From contig JBCBQC010000016.1 in NCBI GenBank assembly GCA_039820405.1, positions 11,294-75,293 of the forward strand: 64,000 bases of DNA. Reading direction: 5' to 3'. Below, in pieces: positions 27,051-36,300 of this stretch (positions are counted from its first letter, which is position 1; the number at the start of each line of letters is the position of its first letter). The position numbers and the translations under genes were made by a program. The DNA comes from CALLVY01 sp937899855 (GTDB lineage Bacteria > Bacteroidota > Bacteroidia > Chitinophagales > Saprospiraceae). The notes beneath the pieces were generated by a model that was not told the DNA's origin, did not search any database, and saw only the letters and a list, made by a program, of their open reading frames with translations.

Positions 27051-28223
27051 ATGTCCGAAAAGTACAAATATGACCTTCGCGGAGTATCCGCCACCAAAGA
27101 TGAAGTCCACGCCGCCATCAGCCGCTTAGACAAGGGTTTATACCCCATGGCTTTCTGTAAAATCTTACCCGATGCGGTGGGGAATGACCCTGCGTATTGC
27201 AATATCATGCACGCCGATACGGCGGGTACGAAGACCAGCTTGGCCTACCTGTACTGGCGCGAAACCGGCGACCTCTCGGTCTGGCGTGGGATTGCGCAGG
27301 ATGCCCTGGTGATGAACCTGGACGACATGGCCTGTGTGGGCTGTGTGGATCAGATCGTGATCTCCTCCACCATCGGTCGCAATAAAAATTTGATCGACGG
27401 AGCGGTGATCAGCACCCTGATCAATGCCGCCTCCGACTTCGCCGAGCGGATGAAGGAGTGGGGGATTCACCTCCACCTGGCGGGTGGCGAGACTGCGGAC
27501 GTTGGCGATGTGGTGCGAACGGTCGACGTTGGCTATACCGCCTTTGCCCGGATGCGTCGCGATCAGTTGGTGGTCAATGACATCCAGGCGGGAGATCTGA
27601 TTGTAGGCTTTGCCTCGGATGGGCAGGCCACCTACGAAAGCGATTATAACGGCGGAATGGGAAGCAACGGCCTGACCTCCGCCCGACACGACGTCTTCAA
27701 TTACGACTACGCCGACCAGTACCCCGAGACCTTTGATCCCGCCATGCCACCGGAGGTGACCTACGTGGGTTTGAAAAAGGTAACCGACCCCGTGGAGATC
27801 GGGGGCATCACCACCGACGTCGGTAAATTGGTGCTTTCGCCCACCCGGACCTACCTGCCCGTGGTCAAGCAACTGCTCGACGCCCACCGCCAAGACATCC
27901 ACGGCATGATTCACTGTACGGGAGGTGGCCAGGGCAAGGTCAAAAAATTTATCAAAAACAAACGGGTCATCAAGGACCAACTGTTTCCCACCCCCTTCCT
28001 TTTCCAAATGATTCAGGAGCAATCGGGTACCGACTGGCGCGAAATGTACCAGGTGTTCAATATGGGGCACCGCCTGGAAGTGTACGTCGCGGCCGCTGCA
28101 GCACCGGCCCTGATTGAAATCGGCAAATCCTTTGGGATCGATACCCAGGTGGTGGGAAGGGTAGAAGAGGCGACGGGGGAATCCGTCTACATCGAGAGCC
28201 CTTACGGCAATTTTGAATACTAA
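27051..28223 (+). CDS. purM: phosphoribosylformylglycinamidine cyclo-ligase (AIR synthase)
   Basis: A 390-residue PurM-superfamily enzyme that uses ATP to close formylglycinamidine ribonucleotide into aminoimidazole ribonucleotide in purine synthesis. Visible PurM features are DTAGTKTSLAYL near residue 57, the metal/ATP segment ALVMNLDDMACVG, and LAGGETADVGDVV. The C-terminal half contains HCTGGGQGKVKKF, matching the HITGGG motif of PurM in altered form. It is longer than E. coli PurM (345 residues) and has the Bacteroidota long form. ATG 27051 is used; a GTG just before it is less likely. It stands alone, between a terminator and an unrelated gene. Confidence 0.88.
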   Translation: MSEKYKYDLRGVSATKDEVHAAISRLDKGLYPMAFCKILPDAVGNDPAYCNIMHADTAGTKTSLAYLYWRETGDLSVWRGIAQDALVMNLDDMACVGCVDQIVISSTIGRNKNLIDGAVISTLINAASDFAERMKEWGIHLHLAGGETADVGDVVRTVDVGYTAFARMRRDQLVVNDIQAGDLIVGFASDGQATYESDYNGGMGSNGLTSARHDVFNYDYADQYPETFDPAMPPEVTYVGLKKVTDPVEIGGITTDVGKLVLSPTRTYLPVVKQLLDAHRQDIHGMIHCTGGGQGKVKKFIKNKRVIKDQLFPTPFLFQMIQEQSGTDWREMYQVFNMGHRLEVYVAAAAAPALIEIGKSFGIDTQVVGRVEEATGESVYIESPYGNFEY

Positions 28224-28328
28224 GCTCCCGCGTTCTGACCATCTCCTGAGCATTACCGCGCCATCCCTTGCTTTGTGGATCGCGCCATTTACAAACCGAT
28301 TGGCAAGTCCGAACCGCTCCGCAAAAAC

Positions 28329-31300
28329 ATGAGACGTACCCTCCTGATGCTCACGCTTTGCTGCTGTTGTCAAATGCCTCCGCTGTGGGGGCAATCCCCG
28401 AGCACCGATTCCGCCGTCGGTGAGCCCACGCGCCTCAGTGGCCAGGTCGCCAACGCTACCGACGCGGCCATCCAAATCCGCTTTTTTACCGACCACCTCT
28501 CCCTCGACGAGCAATCCTTCGACGTTCCCATCGGCCCCGATGGTCGCTACGCCCTACAATTCCAGCTGAATACTCCGACGGTGGCCTTCCTCAGCTACTA
28601 CAGCGTCGAAGTGCGCTTATACCTCGAGCCTGGCGACCAATTGCGGATCGACTTCAACGCCATGAATGCCCGGGGCAGTCTCGCTTTTTCCGGCCGGGGA
28701 GCCTTGCACAATCGCTACCTGCACCAAATTGATCAGGCCTACCGCCGTTGGAACAACCGCGCCATTCTCTACGAGATTGCCCAGCGCGAAGCCCTCGACT
28801 TTCGCCAGTGGTTGGACCGCCTCCACCGTCAAAAGTTGACCTACCTCCGCGAATACGACGACCGGAAGACCTTTAGCCCCACCTTCGCCCGCTTCGCTCG
28901 GGCCGACATCGACTACTGGTGGGCCTACCAATTGCTGCGCTTCCGGGTGGAGCACGCCGTGGCCAATGGTCAAGCCGGCCCCCTGGAGCTACCGGCCGAA
29001 TACTATGACTTTCTCAACCGAGTCTCCATCAGCAACGACGATGCCCTACTCAACCAAAATTACCGCTACTTCTTGGAGCAGTACCTGGCTTTTCGCCGAG
29101 AAAACCGTGGGCGACAAATGCCGAGCAACTTTTACAATCAAACGCTCCTCGTCGAAATTCCCAGCTTGTTGGTGCTGGAGCGTCCCGACAAGCCACCGGT
29201 ACTCGCCGAGGTCCGCCGGGGCGATCGGCTAAAGTACCTGGAGGAGCGTAGCGAGACCAGTACCAAGGTCCTGATCGGGGAGGAATTGCGGGAGGGCCAC
29301 TGGCACAAAATCCGTACGGTCGACGGGGTGGAAGGTTGGATCATCGGAGTGGGCATTCGTTTTGAAACCGTGGATTCTGCCTACGTCCAGCGTCCTGATG
29401 CCTACGACGGAGCGGCGCTTCACCTCCGTGGGGCCGCGCTGGAATACGTCGTTGCGAGCAAACTGTACTGGCGCTCACACGTGGAGAACAATGCCGTCTT
29501 TCTTGCGGAGTTGCGGGACTTTATTGCGCGGACCCAGCTACCAGGATACCGCAAACGACTGGAGGTAGCCCTGGCGGAATTGACCCCCAAGCCCTCGCCC
29601 TCCGCAGCGGATTCGACCCAAATCAACTACGGCGCCAGCCACTACCTGATTGTACGTGAGGCAAAAGTCCTGAGCCGTAAGGAGGCCCCCCTCGGTACGC
29701 TATCGGAAGCGGTGGTGGAGGGCTTCGGACCTGCGGAAGAAGTGCAGTTGCGGGAGGGAATATCCACGGCTGGGCCCGGGGTGGCGAGCAAGGGCAAGTC
29801 CCGAAAGAGGCGACGGAAGGAGAGCAAAAGCCAAGGGCGCAAGTCCAAGCGCAAGTCCAAACGGAAGGCAACGGAGGAAGGAGTCGTGGAACCAGCGGAG
29901 GCGATCGCTGCGCTGCCCGCTCCGGCTCCCGTAGCGAATAATTCCTCCCTCCCCACTACCCAAACCCATCCTCCCAGCCCCACCGAGGAGGCACCCGCCT
30001 ACGTCCACATCGATCCCCAAGCCCGCCACGGGGACCGCCTCACCCGCCCGGTGGCCATCGACTTGCGAACGCCACTCGCGGGCAAACTGGAGCTCGTTTT
30101 ACACGAGGAACCCATTGCCTTTACCGAACGTCCCTGCCCTTTACAAGCTCAAAGCCCCACCCAGTACCGAGGGGAGCTGAGGTACGCCGGGATCAAGACG
30201 GGCTACATCGCCTACCGCGGAGAGCGGTTTGACCTTTACTTAGAGGGAGATGCTCCCCTGCGGCTCAGCTTTGATCCCGCTACTTTTGGTCGCAGCCTGC
30301 GGTTTAGTGGGCCTGGCAGTGCGGCCAACAATTGGATGCTCACCATCGCGCGGTTGCGGCGTACGGGGGCGGCCACGCGGGAAGCCAAGATTCGGGAGGC
30401 TGGTCCCGAGGAATTTTCCCAGTATCTCGGGGAGCAGCGGCGGGTCTTCCACGCCGAACTGACCCGCTACGGAGCGGAGTTTTCGCTCAGTACCACCTTC
30501 CTGGCCTTCGCCCGGGCCGATATCGATTATTGGTGGGCCACCCAACTGCTGAACTATCCCTGGGAACATCCGCTGCAGAAAGGACTTCCGGCTCCGATGC
30601 AGCTTCCCGATGATTACTACGCCTTTTTTGACGAACTGGAAATGTCCAACGATCGGGCCCTCCCCAATGCGAATTACGCTTATTTCCTGGATGCTTTTAT
30701 GGATTATCAGGTCCAGTTGGCCGCCAATGCCCACCGCAGCGAGTGGGAGATTGCCCGGGAGCAGCTGCGGGGGCAGGCGCGGTATTTTTACGAAGCCAGT
30801 CTGCTGGTACGGGCGTGCAAACGGGGTCGGGCCCAGCAGGAGGGGGGGAGGATTGCGGAGTTTGTTGAAGACTGTCCCTATATCGAGTACGGCAATCTCC
30901 TGCGGCAGGTGTACAACGAGGCGAAGGGCTTGATCCTTGGGGAGCCGGCACCGGGCTTCCGTTTGCAGGATTTGTCGGGACGGGAGGTGCAGTTGAGTGA
31001 TTATGCGGGCAAGGTGGTGTACCTGGACTTTTGGGCTTCCTGGTGCTCTCCCTGTCTGATGCAGATGCGTAACAGCAGTCAATGGAAGGCCGAGTTTGCG
31101 GATCGGGAGGTGGTTTTTCTCTACGTTTCGCTCGACAAGGACCCGGAGGCTTGGCGCTCGTTCGTGCGGCGCAACGGCTTTGCGGGGGTACACCTCAAGT
31201 CGGTGGGGGGGAGTGTTTACCAATCCAAGGTAGCGCGTTTGTACCGGGTGCAGCGTTTGCCGGCCGTGTACCTCATCGATCAAGAGGGGCGGATTGCCTA

Positions 31301-31364
31301 CAACAGCTTGGCGGCGGGAGAAAACGGTGGGGTCGTCGATCACCTGCGTCGCTTGCTGCCCTGA
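28329..31364 (+). CDS. large secreted TlpA/thioredoxin-fold protein with internal duplication
   Basis: A 1011-residue exported protein. ATG 28329 begins the signal MRRTLLMLTLCCCCQMPPLW. Two homologous modules occur, about residues 35-300 and 610-860, each with a beta-rich DUF4369-like part and a helical part. Compare TFARFARADIDYWWAYQLLRF with TFLAFARADIDYWWATQLLNY. Between them lie an SH3-like stretch (about 290-350, ending VEGWIIGVGI) and a very basic block (about 480-515, KSRKRRRKESK and repeats of RKSKRKS). The C-terminus (about 870-1011) is a TlpA-type thioredoxin domain with WCSPC (C906, C909). It probably handles disulfides in the periplasm. The duplication is clear; its purpose is not. 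Confidence 0.78.
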   Translation: MRRTLLMLTLCCCCQMPPLWGQSPSTDSAVGEPTRLSGQVANATDAAIQIRFFTDHLSLDEQSFDVPIGPDGRYALQFQLNTPTVAFLSYYSVEVRLYLEPGDQLRIDFNAMNARGSLAFSGRGALHNRYLHQIDQAYRRWNNRAILYEIAQREALDFRQWLDRLHRQKLTYLREYDDRKTFSPTFARFARADIDYWWAYQLLRFRVEHAVANGQAGPLELPAEYYDFLNRVSISNDDALLNQNYRYFLEQYLAFRRENRGRQMPSNFYNQTLLVEIPSLLVLERPDKPPVLAEVRRGDRLKYLEERSETSTKVLIGEELREGHWHKIRTVDGVEGWIIGVGIRFETVDSAYVQRPDAYDGAALHLRGAALEYVVASKLYWRSHVENNAVFLAELRDFIARTQLPGYRKRLEVALAELTPKPSPSAADSTQINYGASHYLIVREAKVLSRKEAPLGTLSEAVVEGFGPAEEVQLREGISTAGPGVASKGKSRKRRRKESKSQGRKSKRKSKRKATEEGVVEPAEAIAALPAPAPVANNSSLPTTQTHPPSPTEEAPAYVHIDPQARHGDRLTRPVAIDLRTPLAGKLELVLHEEPIAFTERPCPLQAQSPTQYRGELRYAGIKTGYIAYRGERFDLYLEGDAPLRLSFDPATFGRSLRFSGPGSAANNWMLTIARLRRTGAATREAKIREAGPEEFSQYLGEQRRVFHAELTRYGAEFSLSTTFLAFARADIDYWWATQLLNYPWEHPLQKGLPAPMQLPDDYYAFFDELEMSNDRALPNANYAYFLDAFMDYQVQLAANAHRSEWEIAREQLRGQARYFYEASLLVRACKRGRAQQEGGRIAEFVEDCPYIEYGNLLRQVYNEAKGLILGEPAPGFRLQDLSGREVQLSDYAGKVVYLDFWASWCSPCLMQMRNSSQWKAEFADREVVFLYVSLDKDPEAWRSFVRRNGFAGVHLKSVGGSVYQSKVARLYRVQRLPAVYLIDQEGRIAYNSLAAGENGGVVDHLRRLLP

Positions 31365-31370
31365 GATAAG

Positions 31371-31542
31371 TAGAAGCCATCTCAAAAATATCCTTCGGGC
31401 TGCGGCAGGCTCATTTTTGCCCCTACTTCGTTGCCAAAAGCGTCGTCCCGATAGGAATCGGGAGCTATGCTCCGTTTTGGCGCCTCGTAGGAACGCAAAT
31501 AAGCACTCCCTCGCCGGCAAAAACATTTTGAGATGGCTTCTA
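31371..31542. mobile_element. MITE-like element with 17-bp terminal inverted repeats
   Basis: TAGAAGCCATCTCAAAA at 31371-31387 is exactly inverted at 31526-31542. The 172-bp element starts and ends with TA, as a TA target duplication would give. The ends resemble insertion-sequence termini of the GAAGCC/GGCTGTCTCAAAA type common in Bacteroidota. It encodes no protein. The interior folds strongly: CCTAC 31422-31426 with GTAGG 31487-31491, GCCAAAA 31433-31439 with TTTTGGC 31475-31481, and TCCCGAT 31446-31452 with ATCGGGA 31457-31463. It lies seven bases after the preceding gene's stop and abuts a terminator. Confidence 0.65.
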
Positions 31543-31568
31543 AAAAAAGAGGGACCCGGAGGTCCCTC
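31542..31568 (-). terminator. rho-independent terminator
   Basis: On the minus strand GAGGGACC-TCCG-GGTCCCTC is followed by seven T residues (A-run at 31542-31548 on the plus strand). It lies 95 bases past the stop of the gene at 31663 and directly touches the right end of the MITE-like element. Confidence 0.75.
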
Positions 31569-31662
31569 TCGATGCGTCTCTATTTCCCTAATTGATGTTT
31601 TGAAAACGCTAGTCTTGTATTCTGCGGGTGCTGGGAAGGGAAAACCAGCGGCACAACTAATC

Positions 31663-32313
31663 CTACTTCAACGGCATCAATAGGAAGGCGATTTGCGCCT
31701 TGGATTGGCGGCCGTTCTTTTTGCCCTGCTTGTTGCGGCGTCGGGCGATTTTTTCCTGGGTGGCCTCGTCGCCGTGTTTCTCGACGATGGCTTGGATGTC
31801 GGTTTTCCACTGCTGGCGCAAGGGTTCCAGTTCTTTTTCCAGATCGTCTAGTTCGGGACCATAGCGCTCGGCGATGGCCCGCATCTGCTCCAGCTCTTCG
31901 GGATGCTCGCGGAAGTATTTCCCACCGAATTTGCCCTTGCCCTGGGCTTTGGGTCGGCGGCCTTTTTTCTCCGGTACCGGGCTGATTTCGTCCGCTTCCT
32001 GCGTGGGAGCCAGTTGGTTATTGCCCCGGGGCTGGGTACTGCGGTAGGCTTGCATTTTTTTGCGCACCTCGTCAATAGCGGCACGATCTTCGGGGGAGAG
32101 AAACTGGTCAAAGGCTAAGCGCTTTTCCAACATCACGGGTTTGACCTCGCTGTTGCGGTAGGCGCGGAGTTCCTTTTTGAGCTCGGGGTTTTTGTCGCCG
32201 ACGCCCGATTGTCCCAGCTGTTGGGCATTGATCTGGGGGAGGCAAAAGGCGAAGAGTAGGGCGAAGAGCCCCACTTTGATATGCATTCGATAAGTCATAA
32301 GGTGTTTTTTCAC
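31663..32313 (-). CDS. exported charged helical protein (Spy/CpxP-like style)
   Basis: A 216-residue protein with a signal peptide (hydrophobic VGLFALLFAFCLPQINA) and then a highly charged, mostly helical body: LKKELRAYRNSEVKPVMLEKR, then FLSPEDRAAIDEVRKKM, a basic KKGRRPKAQGKGK linker, and EELEQMRAIAERYGPELDDLEKEL. The pattern LSPEDRAAIDEVRKKMQAYR recalls the LTxxQ-like helices of periplasmic Spy/CpxP proteins, but the match is weak. I do not know its function. A dyad at 32325-32339, just upstream, could be an operator. A clear terminator follows. Confidence 0.55.
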   Translation of the reverse strand: MKKHLMTYRMHIKVGLFALLFAFCLPQINAQQLGQSGVGDKNPELKKELRAYRNSEVKPVMLEKRLAFDQFLSPEDRAAIDEVRKKMQAYRSTQPRGNNQLAPTQEADEISPVPEKKGRRPKAQGKGKFGGKYFREHPEELEQMRAIAERYGPELDDLEKELEPLRQQWKTDIQAIVEKHGDEATQEKIARRRNKQGKKNGRQSKAQIAFLLMPLK

Positions 32314-32324
32314 GATTAAAGGAT

Positions 32325-32339
32325 TGTGATTGTATCACA
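32325..32339. promoter_or_regulatory. possible operator dyad in a divergent intergenic region
   Basis: TGTGAT-TGT-ATCACA is a perfect dyad with six-base arms, reminiscent of Crp/FNR-type sites but with one base less in the centre. It lies 12 bases upstream of the gene at 32313 and 218 bases from the divergent exonuclease gene. Confidence 0.3.
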
Positions 32340-32505
32340 TTGTTGGCCTTTGGACTGTTGTGCGTGGGGGGAGGTTTAATGAGGGGGCGAATAAAAAGAA
32401 CGGCAGCGTTGGCTTTCTCGATGAAATGCGGCCAAGGCTCGACGGGGAGGACAAAAATACCGACGACAAATTTGGGGATTGTCCCTTCTTTTCCCAACTT
32501 AGGCC

Positions 32506-32513
32506 TATCTTTG
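32506..32513 (+). promoter_or_regulatory. Bacteroidota-type -7 promoter box
   Basis: TATCTTTG fits TAnnTTTG exactly and is 44 bases before the TTG start at 32557. No strong -33 element is visible. Confidence 0.5.
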
Positions 32514-32556
32514 CGCTGATTTTGGGGAAATTTGCCGTCATTCAAAAAAAACTGCT

Positions 32557-33099
32557 TTGAATTTTATCATTTTCGACCTCGAAGCAACCTGCTGGCCGGG
32601 CAAGAACAACGGCATGCCTCAGGAGACGATTGAAATTGGCGCCCTGCGGCTCGACCGCTTTGGGGAAGTCCAAGGGACCTACAACCGTTTCGTCCGTCCG
32701 GTTATCCACCCCTACCTGTCCCCCTTCTGCAAATCGCTGACCACCATCGAACAGGAAGACGTCGACCGGGCCAATCTTTTTCCTCAAGTCATCGAGGAGT
32801 TTCAAGAATGGGTCGGCATCTACGACGAGGAGTACTTCCTCTGCTCCTGGGGCAGCTTCGATCGCAAGCAGCTCCAGCGCGACTGTGAGTACCACCGCCT
32901 GGAAAGCGAATGGGTAATGCCCCACCTCAACCTCAAGGCTCAGTACCAGGAAATGAAGCAACTCCACCGCCCCTGTGGCATGCGCAACGCCCTCAAACGC
33001 GAGGGCTTTGAATTCGAAGGAACCCCCCACCGGGGCATCTCGGACGCCGAAAATTTGGTCAAAATCTTCCGGCGCTACCTTGATGTTTGGCGTTTCTAA
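32557..33099 (+). CDS. DnaQ-type (DEDDh/ERI-1-like) 3'-5' exonuclease
   Basis: A 180-residue single-domain exonuclease. Exo I is FDLEATCW near the N-terminus (Asp and Glu, residues 6 and 8). Exo II includes WGSFDRKQL (Asp about residue 110). Exo III is HRGISDAENL (His and Asp, about 158-163), so all four acidic residues and the His of the DEDDh type are present. The ERI-1/KapD group of RNA exonucleases is the best fit. The only start that keeps the first strand is TTG at 32557. It probably trims RNA or DNA 3' ends. After the stop, CCCAACGG 33101-33108 and CCGTTGGG 33130-33137 could pair as a weak terminator. Confidence 0.83.
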   Translation: MNFIIFDLEATCWPGKNNGMPQETIEIGALRLDRFGEVQGTYNRFVRPVIHPYLSPFCKSLTTIEQEDVDRANLFPQVIEEFQEWVGIYDEEYFLCSWGSFDRKQLQRDCEYHRLESEWVMPHLNLKAQYQEMKQLHRPCGMRNALKREGFEFEGTPHRGISDAENLVKIFRRYLDVWRF

Positions 33100-33184
33100 G
33101 CCCAACGGATAGAAAAATTGGCCACCGGGCCGTTGGGTTCCGGTAATTCCGGTCTATTTTTCTACATTTTATGCGATAAAAATC

Positions 33185-33192
33185 TATATTTA
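33185..33192 (+). promoter_or_regulatory. possible -7 promoter box
   Basis: TATATTTA is a one-mismatch -7 box 112 bases before the M36 peptidase gene, which would give a long leader. Weak evidence. Confidence 0.25.
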
Positions 33193-33303
33193 GCGCACAT
33201 TTCGTATTCAGCTTCGCTTTAGACCATTTTATCACCATACCACCCGCCGATACTTTTATAGCTTTCGACGGGTTGACCATTTTGGTCCAAAACCTAATTA
33301 TGT

Positions 33304-36300
33304 ATGAAAACACCCGTACTGTTACTACTCCTTTCCGTCCTCGGAAGTACTACAGCTTGGGGACAAATCAACCACAAAAATGTGGAGGATTACCTCCAAA
33401 CTCACTTCTACGATTTTCAACTTTCCTCCAATGATATTCACGACTGGGTCATTACCGACCAGTACACCAGTAGTCTGAGTGGTATCACTCACGTCTACCT
33501 CCGACAACGATACGAGGGGATTGAGATCCAGGATGCCCTGTTGCATCTCCACTTTGACAATGGTGGTAAAGTGCTGCACTCGGGGAGCAGCTTCATCGGC
33601 AACATTGCCAAGGTCCTGACGCCTCAGCGCCCCCGCATCGATGCCCCCACCGCCGTGCAGGCCGCCGCCCACGCCCTGGATTATCACCCCCAGCGCCGAG
33701 CCCTCCAGACCAAGACTAGCCTGGGCAATGCCCAACAAAGCATCGTACAATTGGACGAATTTTCCCAAACGGACATTCCCGTCAAGCTGATGTACCAGCG
33801 CGACGAAGCAGGAAATTTTCACCTGGTTTGGGACATGGCCGTTCAAGAACAAAAAAATGGCTTTTGGTGGGGCCTCCAGGTCGATGCCCAAACCGGTGAG
33901 CTGATCGGTAAAGACGCTTGGACGCTGACCTGCGAATTTGGGCACGCCCACGGCAAGGCCCACGACTGTAGCGGCGGCCACGCCCCCAAGCTTCCCGGCT
34001 TGCCCGAGCGGGCCCCGTTCTTTATGACCGGAGGGACCTACAACGTTTTCGCCATGCCTGCGGAGAGCCCTTCGCACGGCAGCCGCAGCCTGGTGGTCGA
34101 TCCCGCCGACAGCTTGGCCTCTCCCTTCGATTGGCACGATACGGATGGGGTCGTGGGCGTCGAATCGACCCAAACGATTGGCAACAACGTCTGGGCCCAG
34201 CTCGACCTCAACGATACGGATGGCAACACCGGGCAGACCGCCGAGGGTGGGGCCAGCCTCAATTTTGACTTTCCCTTTGATCCGGCCGATGAGCCGTCGG
34301 ACTACCGCCCCGCCGTTTTGACCAACCTGTTTTACTGGAACAACGTTATCCACGACGTTCTGTACCATTACGGTTTTGACGAGGCGGGGGGCAACTTCCA
34401 GGAAAACAACTACGGACGTGGGGGTGCCGAAAGTGATTTCGTGTGGGCCGATGCCCAGGATGGCAGTGGGACCAACAACGCCAATTTTGGTACGCCGCCA
34501 GATGGTTCCAATCCCCGGATGCAGATGTACGTGTGGACCAATGCCAACCCCGATCGGGATAGCGATTTTGATAATGGCGTCATCGCCCACGAGTACGGCC
34601 ACGGGGTGTCCAACCGACTGACGGCGGGTCCCAGCAACGTCAGATGCCTGGGCAATGAGGAGCAAATGGGCGAAGGCTGGAGCGATTACCTGGGTCTGAT
34701 CCTCACCATGGAAGCGGGAGATACCAGCACCGACCGTCGTGGAATCGGGACTTACGTACTCAATCAATCGCCCACGGCGGATGGTATTCGCCGGCATCCC
34801 TACACCACTGATATGACGATTAATCCTCACACCTACGACGATATCCGAACCGAAAGTCGTCCCCACGGGATTGGCTCGGTATGGTGCGCCATGCTCTGGG
34901 AGATGACCTGGTCGTTGGTCGACCTCTACGGCTTTGATGCCGATTTCTACCGGGGTACTGGGGGTAATAATCGGGCCCTCGCCCTGGTGATGGAAGGCAT
35001 GCGACTACAGCCTTGTAGCCCTGGTTTTGTCGACGGTCGCGATGCCATTTTGGCGGCCGATCGCTACTTGTACGACGGTGCGCACCAGTGTTTGATTTGG
35101 GAGGCTTTTGCCAAGCGGGGCTTGGGCTTCAGCGCCAGCCAGGGCGAATCGGATTCGCGTTCGGACGGGATAGAGGCCTTTGATTTGCCGCCCTCCTGTA
35201 CCATCGCGGTGAGCCTGTCCGGCCCGAGTAGCGCTACCCAGGGCAGCGAGGTGGAATATACCGTGACGGTAGAAAACGTATCCAACCAGACGGTCAACGA
35301 TGTGGCCATCAGCGCTTTGATTCCGGACAGCACGACTTACGTAATGGGAACGGCCTCGGATGGCGGGACCTTGGTAAGTGACTTGATCGAATGGCCCCTG
35401 GTCAGCATGGCCAGCGGTGCGACGCTTAGTCGGACCTACCGGGTGTCGGTGAGTACCACCATTCCCGAGCCGGGTACCTTTACGGATGACCTGGAAGGCA
35501 ATACCGATTATTGGTTGCCCTACGCCACCAATCCCAACCGCAGCGAATGGATCCTAACCGATCCCGCCGATACCCCGGACCGGGGTTTGGTCTGGTTCGC
35601 CAGCGACCCCAACGCATACAACGATCAGTACCTCACCTTTGACCGGGCTTTCCGTATTTCCAGTACGAGTGAGTTGGTGCTGGAGCACGAGTACGATACG
35701 GAATTTACCTGGGATGGGGGTAAGGTGTTTATCTCCACCAACAATGGTGGCAATTGGGTGGATTTGGGAACGCGGATGACGCAGAACGCTTACAACAGTA
35801 CGATCAATAATAATTCTACCTCACCCGCCTTTTCGGGCAGTAGTGGCGGCTACGTAGAGACCCGGGTCAACCTGACCGATTTTGCCGGAGAGTTGGCGCT
35901 GTTCCGTTTCTGGTTACACGCTGACATAGCGGTAGGGGCTAATGGCTGGTACCTCTCGGAGTTGGAGTTGACCGACATCAACTTTGCCCTTGACAATCGG
36001 GCCACGGCGGCCTTTGGTGGTCAAGAGGTAAAAGCCCGGATTCCTCTGCCCACCGTGATTTCCAACCAGGCACCGGTGCCGCTGGAGTTGGGACCATTGA
36101 CGGGGCGGGCGCTCGAAACGGCCAACCTGTTAGCGTGGAGTAGCTTTAGCGAGCAAAACGTATCACATTTTGAAGTGCAACGCTCGGCCAATGGCTTCAG
36201 TGATTGGGATAATATCGGCCGGGTCGAGGCGGTGGGCTTTAGCGCCGCCACCCAAAACTACGAGTGGTTGGATAAAACGCCCCTGGACGTGGCTTACTAC

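Noticed and set aside
27165..28514. 449-codon minus-strand open frame opposite purM
   Set aside because: His/Gly/Val-rich shadow frame of purM and the start of the next gene.
29786..29872. Possible CRISPR or tandem repeat array in the basic block
   Set aside because: Repeats are very short, imperfect and in frame, encoding Lys/Arg-Ser; no spacers.
33325..34866. 513-codon minus-strand open frame opposite the M36 peptidase
   Set aside because: Shadow of a well-supported gene; no motif.
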